Made by a program: the position numbers and the translations under genes
From: Vibrio syngnathi
GTDB taxonomy: Bacteria; Pseudomonadota; Gammaproteobacteria; Enterobacterales; Vibrionaceae
DNA: 64,000 nucleotides
Assembly (NCBI RefSeq): GCF_002119525.1
Contig: NZ_CP017916.1
Span: 2,604,001 to 2,668,000 of the forward strand
Reading direction: 5' to 3'
The notes under the pieces: model-generated
What the model saw: the letters and a program-made list of their open reading frames with translations, nothing else
What the model was told of the DNA's origin: nothing
The model's database searches: none
In this document: positions 31,008-40,515 of the stretch, one piece after another
How positions within the stretch are numbered: the stretch's first letter is position 1
Layout of the letters: every line of letters starts with the position of its first letter

Positions 31008-31703
31008 TTACTCTTCAGGACGCCAGCTCAGTGCGCTCGCGATAGTGCCGATAACTAGTGTGTCTTTTTCAGCGTCACTAAGTTCAGGTAACATCTGTAG
31101 CGTTATCATTCCATTTGTCTGTGCAGCCGCGACTTCTTGCGAAGCGTGTTTAAAGCTATACCCTAGTGGTTTTTCCACCGACATTAAAAGGTCTTTACTT
31201 GAATGGACAGTTTCTACGTCATATTTATTCGCCCCAACTCGGATATAGCCAGCTTCTTTCTTTTCTAAGCTAACACTGATCATCCCAGATTGAGGCTCTA
31301 AAACGAACTCTCCTATATTCTCATTGCTTTGAGATACAGAACAGCGGTAAGGTTTATTGCCACCAAAATCAACACCCATATAGTTAACTGAAGTGCCACC
31401 GCCAGAACAGACTAAGTTCCACACTTGGCCATTATCGACTCTAGTGATTTCAGCAGCCAGCTCACCCTCTTTAAATGAAACAGTCTCAAACCATGTTGAA
31501 CCTGATGAATTTCGGCTGTATTTACCTTGGTACATACCTGCAATATCAAACGTCCCTTCTTGTCCTAACCCCCAAAAATCACCATCGGTTTTAACCATGA
31601 GTTCTGGCTGCTGATTAACCGCATCTGATTTGTCCATGATGGCAACGCTGCCGCACGCAGTTAACGCGAAAAGAGGAGTCACAACGAAAAGAAACTTCTT
31701 CAT
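31008..31703 (-). CDS. Predicted outer-membrane lipoprotein of unknown function
   Basis: I do not recognise a family. The 231-aa protein starts with a clear lipoprotein signal (MKKFLFVVTPLFALTACG), lipidation expected at Cys17. The residue after the cysteine is Gly, not Asp, so sorting to the outer membrane is expected. The body looks like a mostly beta domain with two cysteines (VCSGGG, YRCSVS) that could form a disulfide; a short alpha tail follows. It stands alone and converges with cutC. Confidence 0.8.
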   Translation of the reverse strand: MKKFLFVVTPLFALTACGSVAIMDKSDAVNQQPELMVKTDGDFWGLGQEGTFDIAGMYQGKYSRNSSGSTWFETVSFKEGELAAEITRVDNGQVWNLVCSGGGTSVNYMGVDFGGNKPYRCSVSQSNENIGEFVLEPQSGMISVSLEKKEAGYIRVGANKYDVETVHSSKDLLMSVEKPLGYSFKHASQEVAAAQTNGMITLQMLPELSDAEKDTLVIGTIASALSWRPEE

Positions 31704-32086
31704 ACTGATATCTACCTAAAAATAAATGTAAGGGAAAAATTCAGTAGAAGAATAAATTAAAGATAAGTAAGAATATAGCGAGCATCAATGAGCTATATCG
31801 ATACTATCGTTATTTTTCTCATGTGCCTTAAACAAATACATTACAAAACATCAGCTTATGTTTAGACACTTCTATCAAGCTCGTTTTGTAAGGCTACGTA
31901 AGACCCAAAGATCACGTGTAATGATCACTCCTGCTGATAAGCAGGCATTATCACAGAGATAACCAATGCGAATTAGCCTGCTCTTTCAAAGCCCATATAA
32001 TGATCACCGTTAGCCAGTGATTTCACTGGATTCACGCATGGATCGACCTAATGCTAAGGAGGGCGCAAAATTACTTCGGTGGTACC
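31704..32086. other. Intergenic region between lipoprotein gene and broken outer-membrane gene
   Basis: About 380 bp without a convincing ORF. It contains a small hairpin CCTGC-TGATAA-GCAGG near 31929-31944. It must hold divergent promoters, which I cannot place with confidence. Confidence 0.4.
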
Positions 32087-32578
32087 ATGAAATTTAAAAC
32101 ACTTCTTTTAGCTTCAGCTTTATTCTCAACCTCTGCACTTTCAAATGGTCTTCACTTATCTCCTGAACTAAAGATTGGTTCTTATCATGGCTTTGGAATG
32201 CAAGCAGGTATTACTGATGTGGCGAATCTAGGTGCGGTTTATCTGAGCTATTCTCACCTTTGGTATGACAGCGACCGATACGATGAAAATGTCGATGCGT
32301 ACCGCGTTGGTATTCAAAATATGTTTGGAAGAAACCAGAACCACGGCTTTCAGGCAGAGATTGGTGTAGCGCGTTATGACGGAACAAAAACGCGCAACGG
32401 CGAAATTTAAGAGAAGACAGCACATGGATTAAGTCTTGGTGGAGCCTACGTTTACCAAGCAACATCAGATCTTGGATTGCGTGCTGGTGTTGATATGAAT
32501 ATTTTTGATCACAACAAGACCTTTGTGCCTTACGATACAACGATCAACCTTTACCTTGGTGCAATAATTAGCTTCTAA
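32087..32578 (+). pseudogene. Outer-membrane beta-barrel protein gene interrupted by an in-frame TAA
   Basis: Reading from the ATG at 32087 gives a signal peptide (MKFKTLLLASALFSTSALSNG) and amphipathic beta strands (GMQAGITDVANLGAVYLSYS, YRVGIQNMFG). A TAA at 32408-32410 stops the frame after NGEI. The same frame continues at once with EKTAHGLSLGGAYVYQATSD and ends in NLYLGAIISF and a TAA at 32576. A terminal Phe is the usual end of an outer-membrane barrel, so the original gene was about 163 aa and a single base change to TAA (from CAA, AAA or GAA) broke it. No frameshift is needed. GGTGG lies 4 nt before the start. Family unknown, porin-like small barrel. Confidence 0.75.
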
Positions 32579-32587
32579 GGTTAATAC

Positions 32588-33286
32588 CTACTTAAGTGCG
32601 TCATCAAGGCTTTGATCGCCTAGGTGACGTACATCTTTACCCTTCACAAAGTAAATAATGTATTCGCAGATATTTTGGCAACGGTCTCCCACTCGCTCAA
32701 TCGCACGAGCTGACCACATCACCTGTAAAATATTTGGGATGTTCTTAGGATCTTCCATCATATACGTCATTAACTGACGAATGACTGCCTCGTATTCCGC
32801 ATCCAACTTATCATCAAGTTTGTGAACTTCTGCCGCAGCATCGACATCCATACGAGCAAAAGCATCTAATACTTGGTGAAGCATGGTGATAGCCTGACGA
32901 CAAAGGGGTTCCAACGAAACATGGAATTTTTGTTCTTTGGTCGAAGGGATCTCTATTGCACCTTGAGCTATTTTAGAAGCAACATCACCAATACGCTCTA
33001 GATCGGTAATCGTTTTAATTATCGCCATAATCAATCGCAGATCTTTCGCTGTCGGCTGACGCTTGGCAATGATGCGAGTACACGCCTCATCAATCGACAC
33101 TTCCATCGCATTCACTTTATGGTCGTCACGAATCACTTTCTTGGCCAGTTCCGCGTCATCTTTATGCAGAGCTTGCATCGCAAAGGACAACTGCTGCTCT
33201 ACCAATCCACCCATAGTTAATACGTGTGTACGGATAGATTCTAATTCGACATTAAACTGTCCTGAGATGTGGCGACCAAAATGCAT
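32588..33286 (-). CDS. phoU: Phosphate-signalling regulator PhoU
   Basis: PhoU links the Pst transporter to PhoR and damps the Pho response when phosphate is plentiful. The 232-aa all-helical protein has two PhoU repeats ([19 protein letters not shown] and [19 protein letters not shown] hold the metal-binding Glu/Asp motifs). It is the last gene of pstC-pstA-pstB-phoU. Confidence 0.97.
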   Translation of the reverse strand: MHFGRHISGQFNVELESIRTHVLTMGGLVEQQLSFAMQALHKDDAELAKKVIRDDHKVNAMEVSIDEACTRIIAKRQPTAKDLRLIMAIIKTITDLERIGDVASKIAQGAIEIPSTKEQKFHVSLEPLCRQAITMLHQVLDAFARMDVDAAAEVHKLDDKLDAEYEAVIRQLMTYMMEDPKNIPNILQVMWSARAIERVGDRCQNICEYIIYFVKGKDVRHLGDQSLDDALK

Positions 33287-33361
33287 GTCAGCTCCTTAAA
33301 AGAAATGAATAAAGCCGTTTATTTCAGAGTGACTTAGCTCTAGATGGCACGAACTTAAACG

Positions 33362-34180
33362 CTAGCCATACCTACCAGTAATGTAGTCTTCCGTTTGATT
33401 TTTCAATGGCGAAGTAAATATCGAATCGGTATCTGAGTACTCGATCAATTTTCCCATATGAATAAAGGCAGTATGGTCACTTACACGCGCGGCTTGTTGC
33501 ATGTTGTGGGTAACAATCACCACTGTGTATTGCGTTTTTAGATCGTTGATCAGCTCTTCAATCGTCAGAGTAGAAATCGGATCGAGTGCCGATGTTGGCT
33601 CATCCAATAACAGCACTTCAGGTTCGATGGCAACCGCACGAGCGATAACTAAACGCTGCTGTTGACCACCCGATAAACCAAAAGCGTTCTCATGCAATCG
33701 GTCTTTCACTTCATCCCATAGCGCGGCTGCACGCAAAGAGCGCTCAACTGCATCATCAAGATCTCGGCTGTTGCTCACGCCTTGCAGCCTCAATCCATAA
33801 ACCACATTCTCATAAATGGATTTAGGGAAAGGATTAGGGCGTTGAAACACCATGCCGACACGACGTCGTAAGGTCGCGACATCCACCTTAGGGTGATAGA
33901 CGTTCTTGCCATGAAGCTTCACTTTTCCGGAAACCTTACAACCTTCAACAAGATCGTTCATGCGATTAATGCAGCGCAGTAGAGTCGACTTACCACACCC
34001 TGATGGGCCAATAAACGCGGTCACCTGTCCCTTTGGGATTTGCATTGAAATATCATCAAGTGCTTGGCTCTCTTTATAATAAAGATTCAGCCCTTCAATC
34101 GAGATAGCAATTTGCTCATCCTTCAAATTGTGAACATCAAGTGGTGCTTGGTAACCCAAGGTTTCATTAATCGAGAACAT
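33362..34180 (-). CDS. pstB: Phosphate ABC transporter ATP-binding protein PstB
   Basis: The ATPase of the high-affinity phosphate importer. Walker [10 protein letters not shown], signature LSGGQQQR and Walker [13 protein letters not shown] are intact, and the PstB hallmark [18 protein letters not shown] is present. Length 272 aa. The start codon abuts the stop of pstA, so the two are probably translationally coupled. Confidence 0.97.
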   Translation of the reverse strand: MFSINETLGYQAPLDVHNLKDEQIAISIEGLNLYYKESQALDDISMQIPKGQVTAFIGPSGCGKSTLLRCINRMNDLVEGCKVSGKVKLHGKNVYHPKVDVATLRRRVGMVFQRPNPFPKSIYENVVYGLRLQGVSNSRDLDDAVERSLRAAALWDEVKDRLHENAFGLSGGQQQRLVIARAVAIEPEVLLLDEPTSALDPISTLTIEELINDLKTQYTVVIVTHNMQQAARVSDHTAFIHMGKLIEYSDTDSIFTSPLKNQTEDYITGRYG

Positions 34181-35893
34181 CTAATCTTGTCCTAAGGTTC
34201 GGTATTTTTCACGCAAGTTATTACGGATATTGATGGCCGTTAAATTCAATCCAACAATCACAGTAACCAGTAAAAATGAAGTCGCATACACTAAAGGTCG
34301 TGCCGCTTCGATATTAGAGGTTTGAAACCCAACATCATAGATATGAAAACCTAAATGCATGAACTTTCTGTCTAAATGCAGGTATGGGAACTGACCATCC
34401 ACAGGCAAGCTTGATGCGAGTTTCACCACACCCACCAGCATTAATGGGGCAACCTCCCCCGCAGCTCTCGCGATTGCCAAAATCAAACCGGTGATAATCG
34501 CAGGGCTTGCCATAGGTAAAACAATGCGCCAAAGCGTCTCGAATTGAGTAGCACCAAGCGCTAATGAACCGTGCCTCACGGAGCTAGGGATGCGCGTTAA
34601 GCCCTCTTCCGTTGTTACAATAACAACGGGTAATGTTAATACCGCTAAGGTCAGTGCGGACCATAATAGGCCCGGCGTACCAAATGTCGGAGCGGGTAAC
34701 CGTTCTGCGTAAAACAAAGAATCGATTGAGCCACCGATGGTATACACAAAGAATCCTAAGCCGAATACACCATACACAATCGACGGTACACCCGCTAAGT
34801 TAATTACGGCAATACGAATCAAACGTGTTAGCGCGTTGTTTTTTGCGTATTCATGAAGATATATCGCAGCAACCACACCAAGAGGCATCACTATAATCGA
34901 CATAAGAATAACCAACAGTACCGTGCCAAAAATCGCAGGAAACACACCGCCTTCAGAGTTTGAGTCTCGTGGGTTCTCCGACAAGAACTTCCAAACTTGT
35001 TTGCCCCAATGTCCAACCTTTTCAAGATAAGACATATTATTCGGGTACCAATAATCCAAAATATGACTGAGCGAAATTTCAACCTGCTCTCCTGTCATAT
35101 CTTCTACCAACAAGCTTTCGACATTGAGCTGTGTTCTAAGATGCTCAAGCTTTACTTCGGCTTCAGCCAACTGGCGATTTAATTCCAATTTAGTTTGAGT
35201 ATAGGTTTTAAGGTATTCATCGCTCACTGACTCATTGAGTTCAAGCTTACGTTTTTCTAAACGCAAATTTTCCAATTGCCAGCTGATATTGCGGATTTCT
35301 TGGTTCACAACACGCGACGTTTCTTTACGTAACGTATCAGCGAACGCCAATCCTTGTTCGAGCTTTTGGTCTATGTTCGAATCAAAGGTGCCAGAAGCGG
35401 TTTTAAACCCCACAGGCTTACCAAAGAAATAACCACCTCGACTTCGCTCAATCACAGCCCAGTCAGGCGGGGTGGTTGGTTCACGTAAGTTAACATCCAA
35501 AATGGAAACAAAGTCCGCTGGATAAATCTCCCTGTTGGCAACTTTGATACTTAAGCGCTGAATTAGCCCTGTCGACAGGTTTTGAGACGACAAGAGGTCG
35601 TGTACTTGTGGGACTTGCTCTATCGGGATGTATTTTCGTTCATATAACTGACCAATCAATACATCTTGCTTTACTACAGTTTCATCAAGGCCGACAACTA
35701 ACGATGCGTGTTTGGAATCCACTTGCCATTGGTACAAAGGAGCAGGCCAAAAATAGGTCAAGCCCTTCCAGCCAATCAACAGCATTAGGCCAAGAACCGA
35801 AAGCATACTGATGCTCACCGCCCCGCCCGTAAGCCAGATCCACGGAGATCCCGATTTAATCCAAGATAATAATGACTTCAGTTTATTCATCAT
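34181..35893 (-). CDS. pstA: Phosphate ABC transporter permease PstA, long form
   Basis: The C-terminal part (about 300-570) is a PstA permease with six helices and the cytoplasmic EAA-type loop (HGSLALGATQFETLWRIVLP). The N-terminal 290 residues carry one membrane helix and a periplasmic stretch with a coiled coil (about 185-260) that classic 290-aa PstA lacks. The long form is known in vibrios and some other gammaproteobacteria. The start may be at 35893 or at the next codon, also ATG. It lies 108 bp after pstC. Confidence 0.92.
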   Translation of the reverse strand: MMNKLKSLLSWIKSGSPWIWLTGGAVSISMLSVLGLMLLIGWKGLTYFWPAPLYQWQVDSKHASLVVGLDETVVKQDVLIGQLYERKYIPIEQVPQVHDLLSSQNLSTGLIQRLSIKVANREIYPADFVSILDVNLREPTTPPDWAVIERSRGGYFFGKPVGFKTASGTFDSNIDQKLEQGLAFADTLRKETSRVVNQEIRNISWQLENLRLEKRKLELNESVSDEYLKTYTQTKLELNRQLAEAEVKLEHLRTQLNVESLLVEDMTGEQVEISLSHILDYWYPNNMSYLEKVGHWGKQVWKFLSENPRDSNSEGGVFPAIFGTVLLVILMSIIVMPLGVVAAIYLHEYAKNNALTRLIRIAVINLAGVPSIVYGVFGLGFFVYTIGGSIDSLFYAERLPAPTFGTPGLLWSALTLAVLTLPVVIVTTEEGLTRIPSSVRHGSLALGATQFETLWRIVLPMASPAIITGLILAIARAAGEVAPLMLVGVVKLASSLPVDGQFPYLHLDRKFMHLGFHIYDVGFQTSNIEAARPLVYATSFLLVTVIVGLNLTAINIRNNLREKYRTLGQD

Positions 35894-36001
35894 GATCGAC
35901 CTTGCTGTTGACTTGCTGAAACCAATGAACAGCCAAGCTCGCTAGGTGCGCTAACCAAACAACTAAAAGCCATTGAGACACATTGAGGTAGATCTTTAAA
36001 A

Positions 36002-38218
36002 CTACAGCGCACGATATTTATCTCTCAGTCTTTGTCTAACCCACTCTGCGACAGAGTTCACCGCGAACGTAAAAATAAACAGTAAGAGTGCAGCTAAGAA
36101 CAACAAGCGGAAGTGAGAACCACCCACCTCGGATTCTGGTAACTCGACAGCAATCGTTGCCGATAATGTCCTCATCCCTTCCAAAACATTCCAGTCAAGA
36201 ATTGGGGTGTTACCTGTCGCCATCAAGACAATCATAGTTTCGCCAACCGCTCGTCCTAGCCCCATCATGATTGCAGAAAAGATACCTGGGCTAGCCGTCA
36301 ATAACACAACATAAATAAGGGTCTGCCAAGCTGTTGCACCTAGCGCTAATGAACCATCAGATAAATGTTTAGGCACAGAGAAAATAGCGTCTTCTGCGAT
36401 AGTAAAAATAGTTGGGATGACAGCGAAACCCATAGCAAAACCGACCACCAGCGCATTACGTTGGTCAAAGTCGATGCCATAACTAGCCAAGAAAGTACGA
36501 ATATCACCACCAAACAACAAGGCTTCCATACCATTTTCACCAGTAAAAACGGCCATCACAGTAATCACCAATACAGGGATCAATATCAGAGCATGCCAAC
36601 CATTAGTAAAACGGCTTGTCACCATCTTTGGCAAACAAAACCAAACAAGCCCAGTCAGTAGCGTGCTCAGTGGTAATAGCACCATTAATGAGAAGACGGC
36701 CGTTAAATGCGTTTCAACAATGGGAGCAAACCAAAGCCCAGCTAAGAATCCGATAATCACGGTCGGAAGCGCTTCCATCAGCTCTATCGACGGCTTCACG
36801 ACTCTTCGCATTCTTGGAGACATAAAGTATGCGGTGTAAATGGCTCCGAGCACAGCAACTGGCACGGCAAACATCATCGCAAACAGAGCGGCTTTGATGG
36901 TACCAAACGTGATAGGGACTAAACTGAATTTTTCTTCAAAGTCATCGTTCGCCGACGTTGATTGCCAAACGTATTGTGGCTCAGGGTAACTTTCATACCA
37001 GACTTTTTGCCAAAGTGATGAGAATGATATTTGCGGATATTCGTTATCGACTTTAGCAACACTGATGGTGCCATCAATCAGCGTCGCCAGATGCAGTTCA
37101 TTGGCAGACATAGCGGCTAATTGTGGTGATTTATCAAAGGCTCGTTCAAACAACGACAGCTTTTCACTGGTCGTATAGTGGCTTTGTAATGTGCCATTCT
37201 TATAGAAGCTATAAAAACCCTTTCTATAAGTATCGGGCAAAATAAATTGCACTTGTTCAGCAAGCTGGAAGTCGCGAATATGGGTCAGGCTGCGCTTTTC
37301 ATCTTTGAGCACATCGAACCACTGAGAAACCTGTCCGTCCTCATGCGTAACCAACAGCGAATAGGCCCCAGACAGTAAATCGATACTTTTCACCGAGTGC
37401 TTCGCATCATTTAAGCTAAGATCAATCACTTCACGAACATCAAAGCCGTTATCTGATAGTTTCAAAACAACCAAATCTGATTGCGCTCTGAGATATAAGG
37501 TTTGACCATCGGGTGTGACTAACAACTGTTGCTGCAAACCCAACTTATCCGAAAGCCATTGGCTCTTCTTAAAAACATACTGACCCGTAACATCACTCTG
37601 GTACCACTTCACCAAAACTCGTTGGTCACTTAGTTGAGCGGCCACCGTGATACCACGCTTACTCTTAGAGAACGCGAACTTGTCGATTGTCACCTCGTTT
37701 GACGAACCATCACTTAAAAATGGTTCAGGGAGATCGATTTGCTTAATTTTAGGTTCGGCTTCACTGCCCTTTTGCAGCACAGGCGCACTATACTCAGGAT
37801 AGAAAAAAGTAAGGTTGCTTGCGCTATCGGCAAAGGCAAACCAGTTTTCAGATGGGGCATTTCGAGAAAAAGCGATGGGGTTAGCTAAAACATTACGCTC
37901 AAAGTAAGAATGTGTATTTTGAGACTCTAAATCCCAAAACTGCACCAAGCCAGATTTTTCGATAGTAAATGCATGCTGACCGTATTCATCAACAGATAAG
38001 GCGATAGGCTTTTCTACAGCAACGGTCTTTACGGCTTGGTCTGTCTCTAAACCAGTATCAGAAAACACCGGTAAAATGACCATCGCCAAGTAAACAAAGA
38101 TCAATACCAGAGCAGCTAGAACACTGACGGCACCACATGTCACTGAAAAACGGACGAGACGATCTTTCAACCATCTTTTTTTGTCACGCTCTTTCAATGA
38201 AAATTGGGCTGAAGCCAT
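36002..38218 (-). CDS. pstC: Phosphate ABC transporter permease PstC, long form
   Basis: The last 310 residues are a PstC-type permease (ALPTVIIGFLAGLWFAP, GSLALGATAWQTLIYVVLL, MGLGRAVGETMIVLMATGN). One helix near residues 25-50 is followed by about 380 residues outside the membrane with repeated beta-like segments (SVDEYGQHAFTIEKSGLVQF, LVVLKLSDNGFD), suggesting a propeller-like domain. Classic PstC is about 320 aa, so at 738 aa this is more than twice as long. First gene of the pst operon, which has no pstS of its own; the binding protein is encoded after phoR. Confidence 0.9.
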   Translation of the reverse strand: MASAQFSLKERDKKRWLKDRLVRFSVTCGAVSVLAALVLIFVYLAMVILPVFSDTGLETDQAVKTVAVEKPIALSVDEYGQHAFTIEKSGLVQFWDLESQNTHSYFERNVLANPIAFSRNAPSENWFAFADSASNLTFFYPEYSAPVLQKGSEAEPKIKQIDLPEPFLSDGSSNEVTIDKFAFSKSKRGITVAAQLSDQRVLVKWYQSDVTGQYVFKKSQWLSDKLGLQQQLLVTPDGQTLYLRAQSDLVVLKLSDNGFDVREVIDLSLNDAKHSVKSIDLLSGAYSLLVTHEDGQVSQWFDVLKDEKRSLTHIRDFQLAEQVQFILPDTYRKGFYSFYKNGTLQSHYTTSEKLSLFERAFDKSPQLAAMSANELHLATLIDGTISVAKVDNEYPQISFSSLWQKVWYESYPEPQYVWQSTSANDDFEEKFSLVPITFGTIKAALFAMMFAVPVAVLGAIYTAYFMSPRMRRVVKPSIELMEALPTVIIGFLAGLWFAPIVETHLTAVFSLMVLLPLSTLLTGLVWFCLPKMVTSRFTNGWHALILIPVLVITVMAVFTGENGMEALLFGGDIRTFLASYGIDFDQRNALVVGFAMGFAVIPTIFTIAEDAIFSVPKHLSDGSLALGATAWQTLIYVVLLTASPGIFSAIMMGLGRAVGETMIVLMATGNTPILDWNVLEGMRTLSATIAVELPESEVGGSHFRLLFLAALLLFIFTFAVNSVAEWVRQRLRDKYRAL

Positions 38219-38244
38219 CTGTTTATCTACCTTTTTTTAGCTAC

Positions 38245-38270
38245 TGACATAATATGTACGTTAGATGACA
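38245..38270 (-). promoter_or_regulatory. Weak Pho-box-like half sites upstream of pstC
   Basis: On the minus strand two TGTCA half sites lie 21 bp apart (38266-38270 and 38245-38249). Pho boxes use 11-bp spacing (or 22), so this is a degenerate candidate only. The region 38219-38418 also has to hold the ppk1 promoter. Confidence 0.25.
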
Positions 38271-38418
38271 ATTATATTACAAGTTACGTTAAACAACTGA
38301 AACTAATAACAAGTTTGTTGACCATATTTCTTAAAGTAAGATCATAGATTTTGTGAATTTTGTCATTCTAAATTAAAGTAATCAGCTCTATAGACAGCAC
38401 TCAAGGATTATCATCTCG

Positions 38419-40515
38419 ATGGAAAAAGACTATGTCACAAAAGAACTTAGCTGGTTATCCTTCAACGAAAGAGTGCTCCAAGAAGCAGCCGACAAGTCAG
38501 TTCCCTTAATCGAAAGAGTTCGTTTTTTAGGTATTTACTCAAAAAACCTCGATGAGTTTTACAAGGTCCGATTTGCTGACGTGAAACGAAAGATCTTACT
38601 TCAAGATCCTCAATTACCTGCCAACTCGCAGAAAACCCTACTCACTCAAATGCAGAGTAAAGCAAGTAAGCTCGATGCTCGATTCCATGAACTATATAGC
38701 GACCTATTATTGGAACTGGCACGCAATCGTATTTTTCTGGTCAACGAACAACAAATCAGCGAAGAACAGAGTGAGTGGATCAAAAAGTACTTTAAGAAAA
38801 AAGTGCTGCCACATTTAACTCCGTTTCTCTTGAACGAAGATAGCCAGTTACTCAATATTATCAAAGATGAACAAAGCTACTTGGCGATCGACATTGAGCA
38901 AGAGACATCTTCTCAATATGTCTTACTCCAAATCCCATCTGAAGCTCTCCCTCGATTTGTTAAGTTACCAGACACTTCTGGTTCACAGCGTACAACTTTG
39001 ATCTTGTTAGATAATATAGTTCGATTTTGTTTAGATGACTTGCTTAAAGGATTCTTTGAGTATGACTCATTACGTTGCTTTGCGATAAAAATGACGCGTG
39101 ATGCCGATTATGATCTTCAAGAGAACAATGAAAGTAACCTATTAGAATCGATGTCTTTAGGTTTAGAACAGCGCTTAACGGCACTACCGATACGCCTTAT
39201 CTATGAGTCAGAAATGCCAGCTGAAATGCTCAACTTCTTACAAGTCAGACTTAAACTATCTGACTATGACAGTATCATTGCGGGTGGACGCTATCATAAC
39301 TTCAAACATTTCTCTGAGTTCCCAAGCCTTAACCGACGTGATTTAGTTAATCGCCCGTTACCCGCGATTAAGTGCGCGCATTTTAGCCACCATCCAAACT
39401 ATTTTGAAGCGATCAAAGCTCGTGACATCTTGTTGCATTACCCTTATCACACCTTTAATCACATCACCGAGCTCGTGAGACAGGCTTCCTTTGACCCGAA
39501 AGTAACCTCCATAAAAATAAACGTTTACCGTGTTGCAGAAGGCTCAAAACTCCTTAGCTCAATCATTGATGCGGCACACAATGGAAAAAAGGTCACAGTG
39601 GTTGTCGAGCTGCAAGCTCGCTTTGATGAACAAGCCAATATTCAGTGGACCAAGAAACTTCAAGAAGCCAGTATAAAAGTCATCCATGGCATCCCAAGTT
39701 TGAAAGTCCACTCCAAACTGCTGCTCATTAAACGGAAAGAAGGCAAGCATACGGCGCATTACGCCCATATTGGCACCGGTAACTTTCATGAAGTAACAGC
39801 GCGCGTGTATACCGATTTTTCTCTGCTCACTGCGAATGAAGATTTGACCCAAGAGGTGAGACAAGTCTTTAAATATATTGAAAACCCTTATCAAAAATCA
39901 CAGTTCAAACAACTGATTGTGTCACCAAAAAACACAAGAAAACGCCTGTATCAACTGATAGATAATGAAATACAAAACGCGATGGAGAGCAAGCCTGCAA
40001 GCATCACTCTCAAACTCAACAATTTGGTCGACCGAGAGATCATAGAGAAGCTCTATCAAGCCAGCCAAGCCAATGTAAAAGTGAGAATGGTCATTCGTGG
40101 TATGTGCTCTCTTGTCCCTGGCATACCCAACATCAGTGAGCAGATTGAGATTGTTAGTGTGGTCGATCGTTTTCTCGAACACCCAAGAGTGATGATCTTT
40201 GGTAACGCTGGAAATCCAAAAGTCTATATCTCCTCTGCCGACTGGATGACACGAAACTTTGATCACCGCATCGAAGTTGCAGCCCCAATTTTAGATCCAA
40301 AGATCAAGCAAACCATTATCGATATCACCGAGTTTCATTTCGATGACAGCAACAAAGCTCGAGTGTTAGAACAATCGATGAGCAACCCTTACATACAAGC
40401 TACAACAAACCCACTTGATTACCCGACGTCACAACTCTCCACTTACCACTATATTAAACGTATGGAGAAACTTGCTCGCAAGAAGTACAAACACGAGAAG
40501 AAATCATGCCGCTAA
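38419..40515 (+). CDS. ppk1: Polyphosphate kinase 1
   Basis: Ppk1 makes long-chain polyphosphate from ATP. The start MEKDYVTKELSWLSFNERVL is typical. The two catalytic histidines are H431 in SLKVHSKLLL (the phosphorylated one, E. coli H435) and H450 in HYAHIGTGNFHE, 19 apart as in E. coli. Length 698 aa is normal. It diverges from pstC and overlaps the start of ppx. Confidence 0.98.
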   Translation: MEKDYVTKELSWLSFNERVLQEAADKSVPLIERVRFLGIYSKNLDEFYKVRFADVKRKILLQDPQLPANSQKTLLTQMQSKASKLDARFHELYSDLLLELARNRIFLVNEQQISEEQSEWIKKYFKKKVLPHLTPFLLNEDSQLLNIIKDEQSYLAIDIEQETSSQYVLLQIPSEALPRFVKLPDTSGSQRTTLILLDNIVRFCLDDLLKGFFEYDSLRCFAIKMTRDADYDLQENNESNLLESMSLGLEQRLTALPIRLIYESEMPAEMLNFLQVRLKLSDYDSIIAGGRYHNFKHFSEFPSLNRRDLVNRPLPAIKCAHFSHHPNYFEAIKARDILLHYPYHTFNHITELVRQASFDPKVTSIKINVYRVAEGSKLLSSIIDAAHNGKKVTVVVELQARFDEQANIQWTKKLQEASIKVIHGIPSLKVHSKLLLIKRKEGKHTAHYAHIGTGNFHEVTARVYTDFSLLTANEDLTQEVRQVFKYIENPYQKSQFKQLIVSPKNTRKRLYQLIDNEIQNAMESKPASITLKLNNLVDREIIEKLYQASQANVKVRMVIRGMCSLVPGIPNISEQIEIVSVVDRFLEHPRVMIFGNAGNPKVYISSADWMTRNFDHRIEVAAPILDPKIKQTIIDITEFHFDDSNKARVLEQSMSNPYIQATTNPLDYPTSQLSTYHYIKRMEKLARKKYKHEKKSCR

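Noticed and set aside
32087..32578. Frameshift in the outer-membrane protein gene
   Set aside because: The coding frame is the same before and after the stop; only a nonsense codon separates the halves.
38219..38418. Clear Pho box for pstC and ppk1
   Set aside because: Only half sites with 21-, 12- or 9-bp spacing are found, not the 11-bp direct repeat; kept as a low-confidence feature only.
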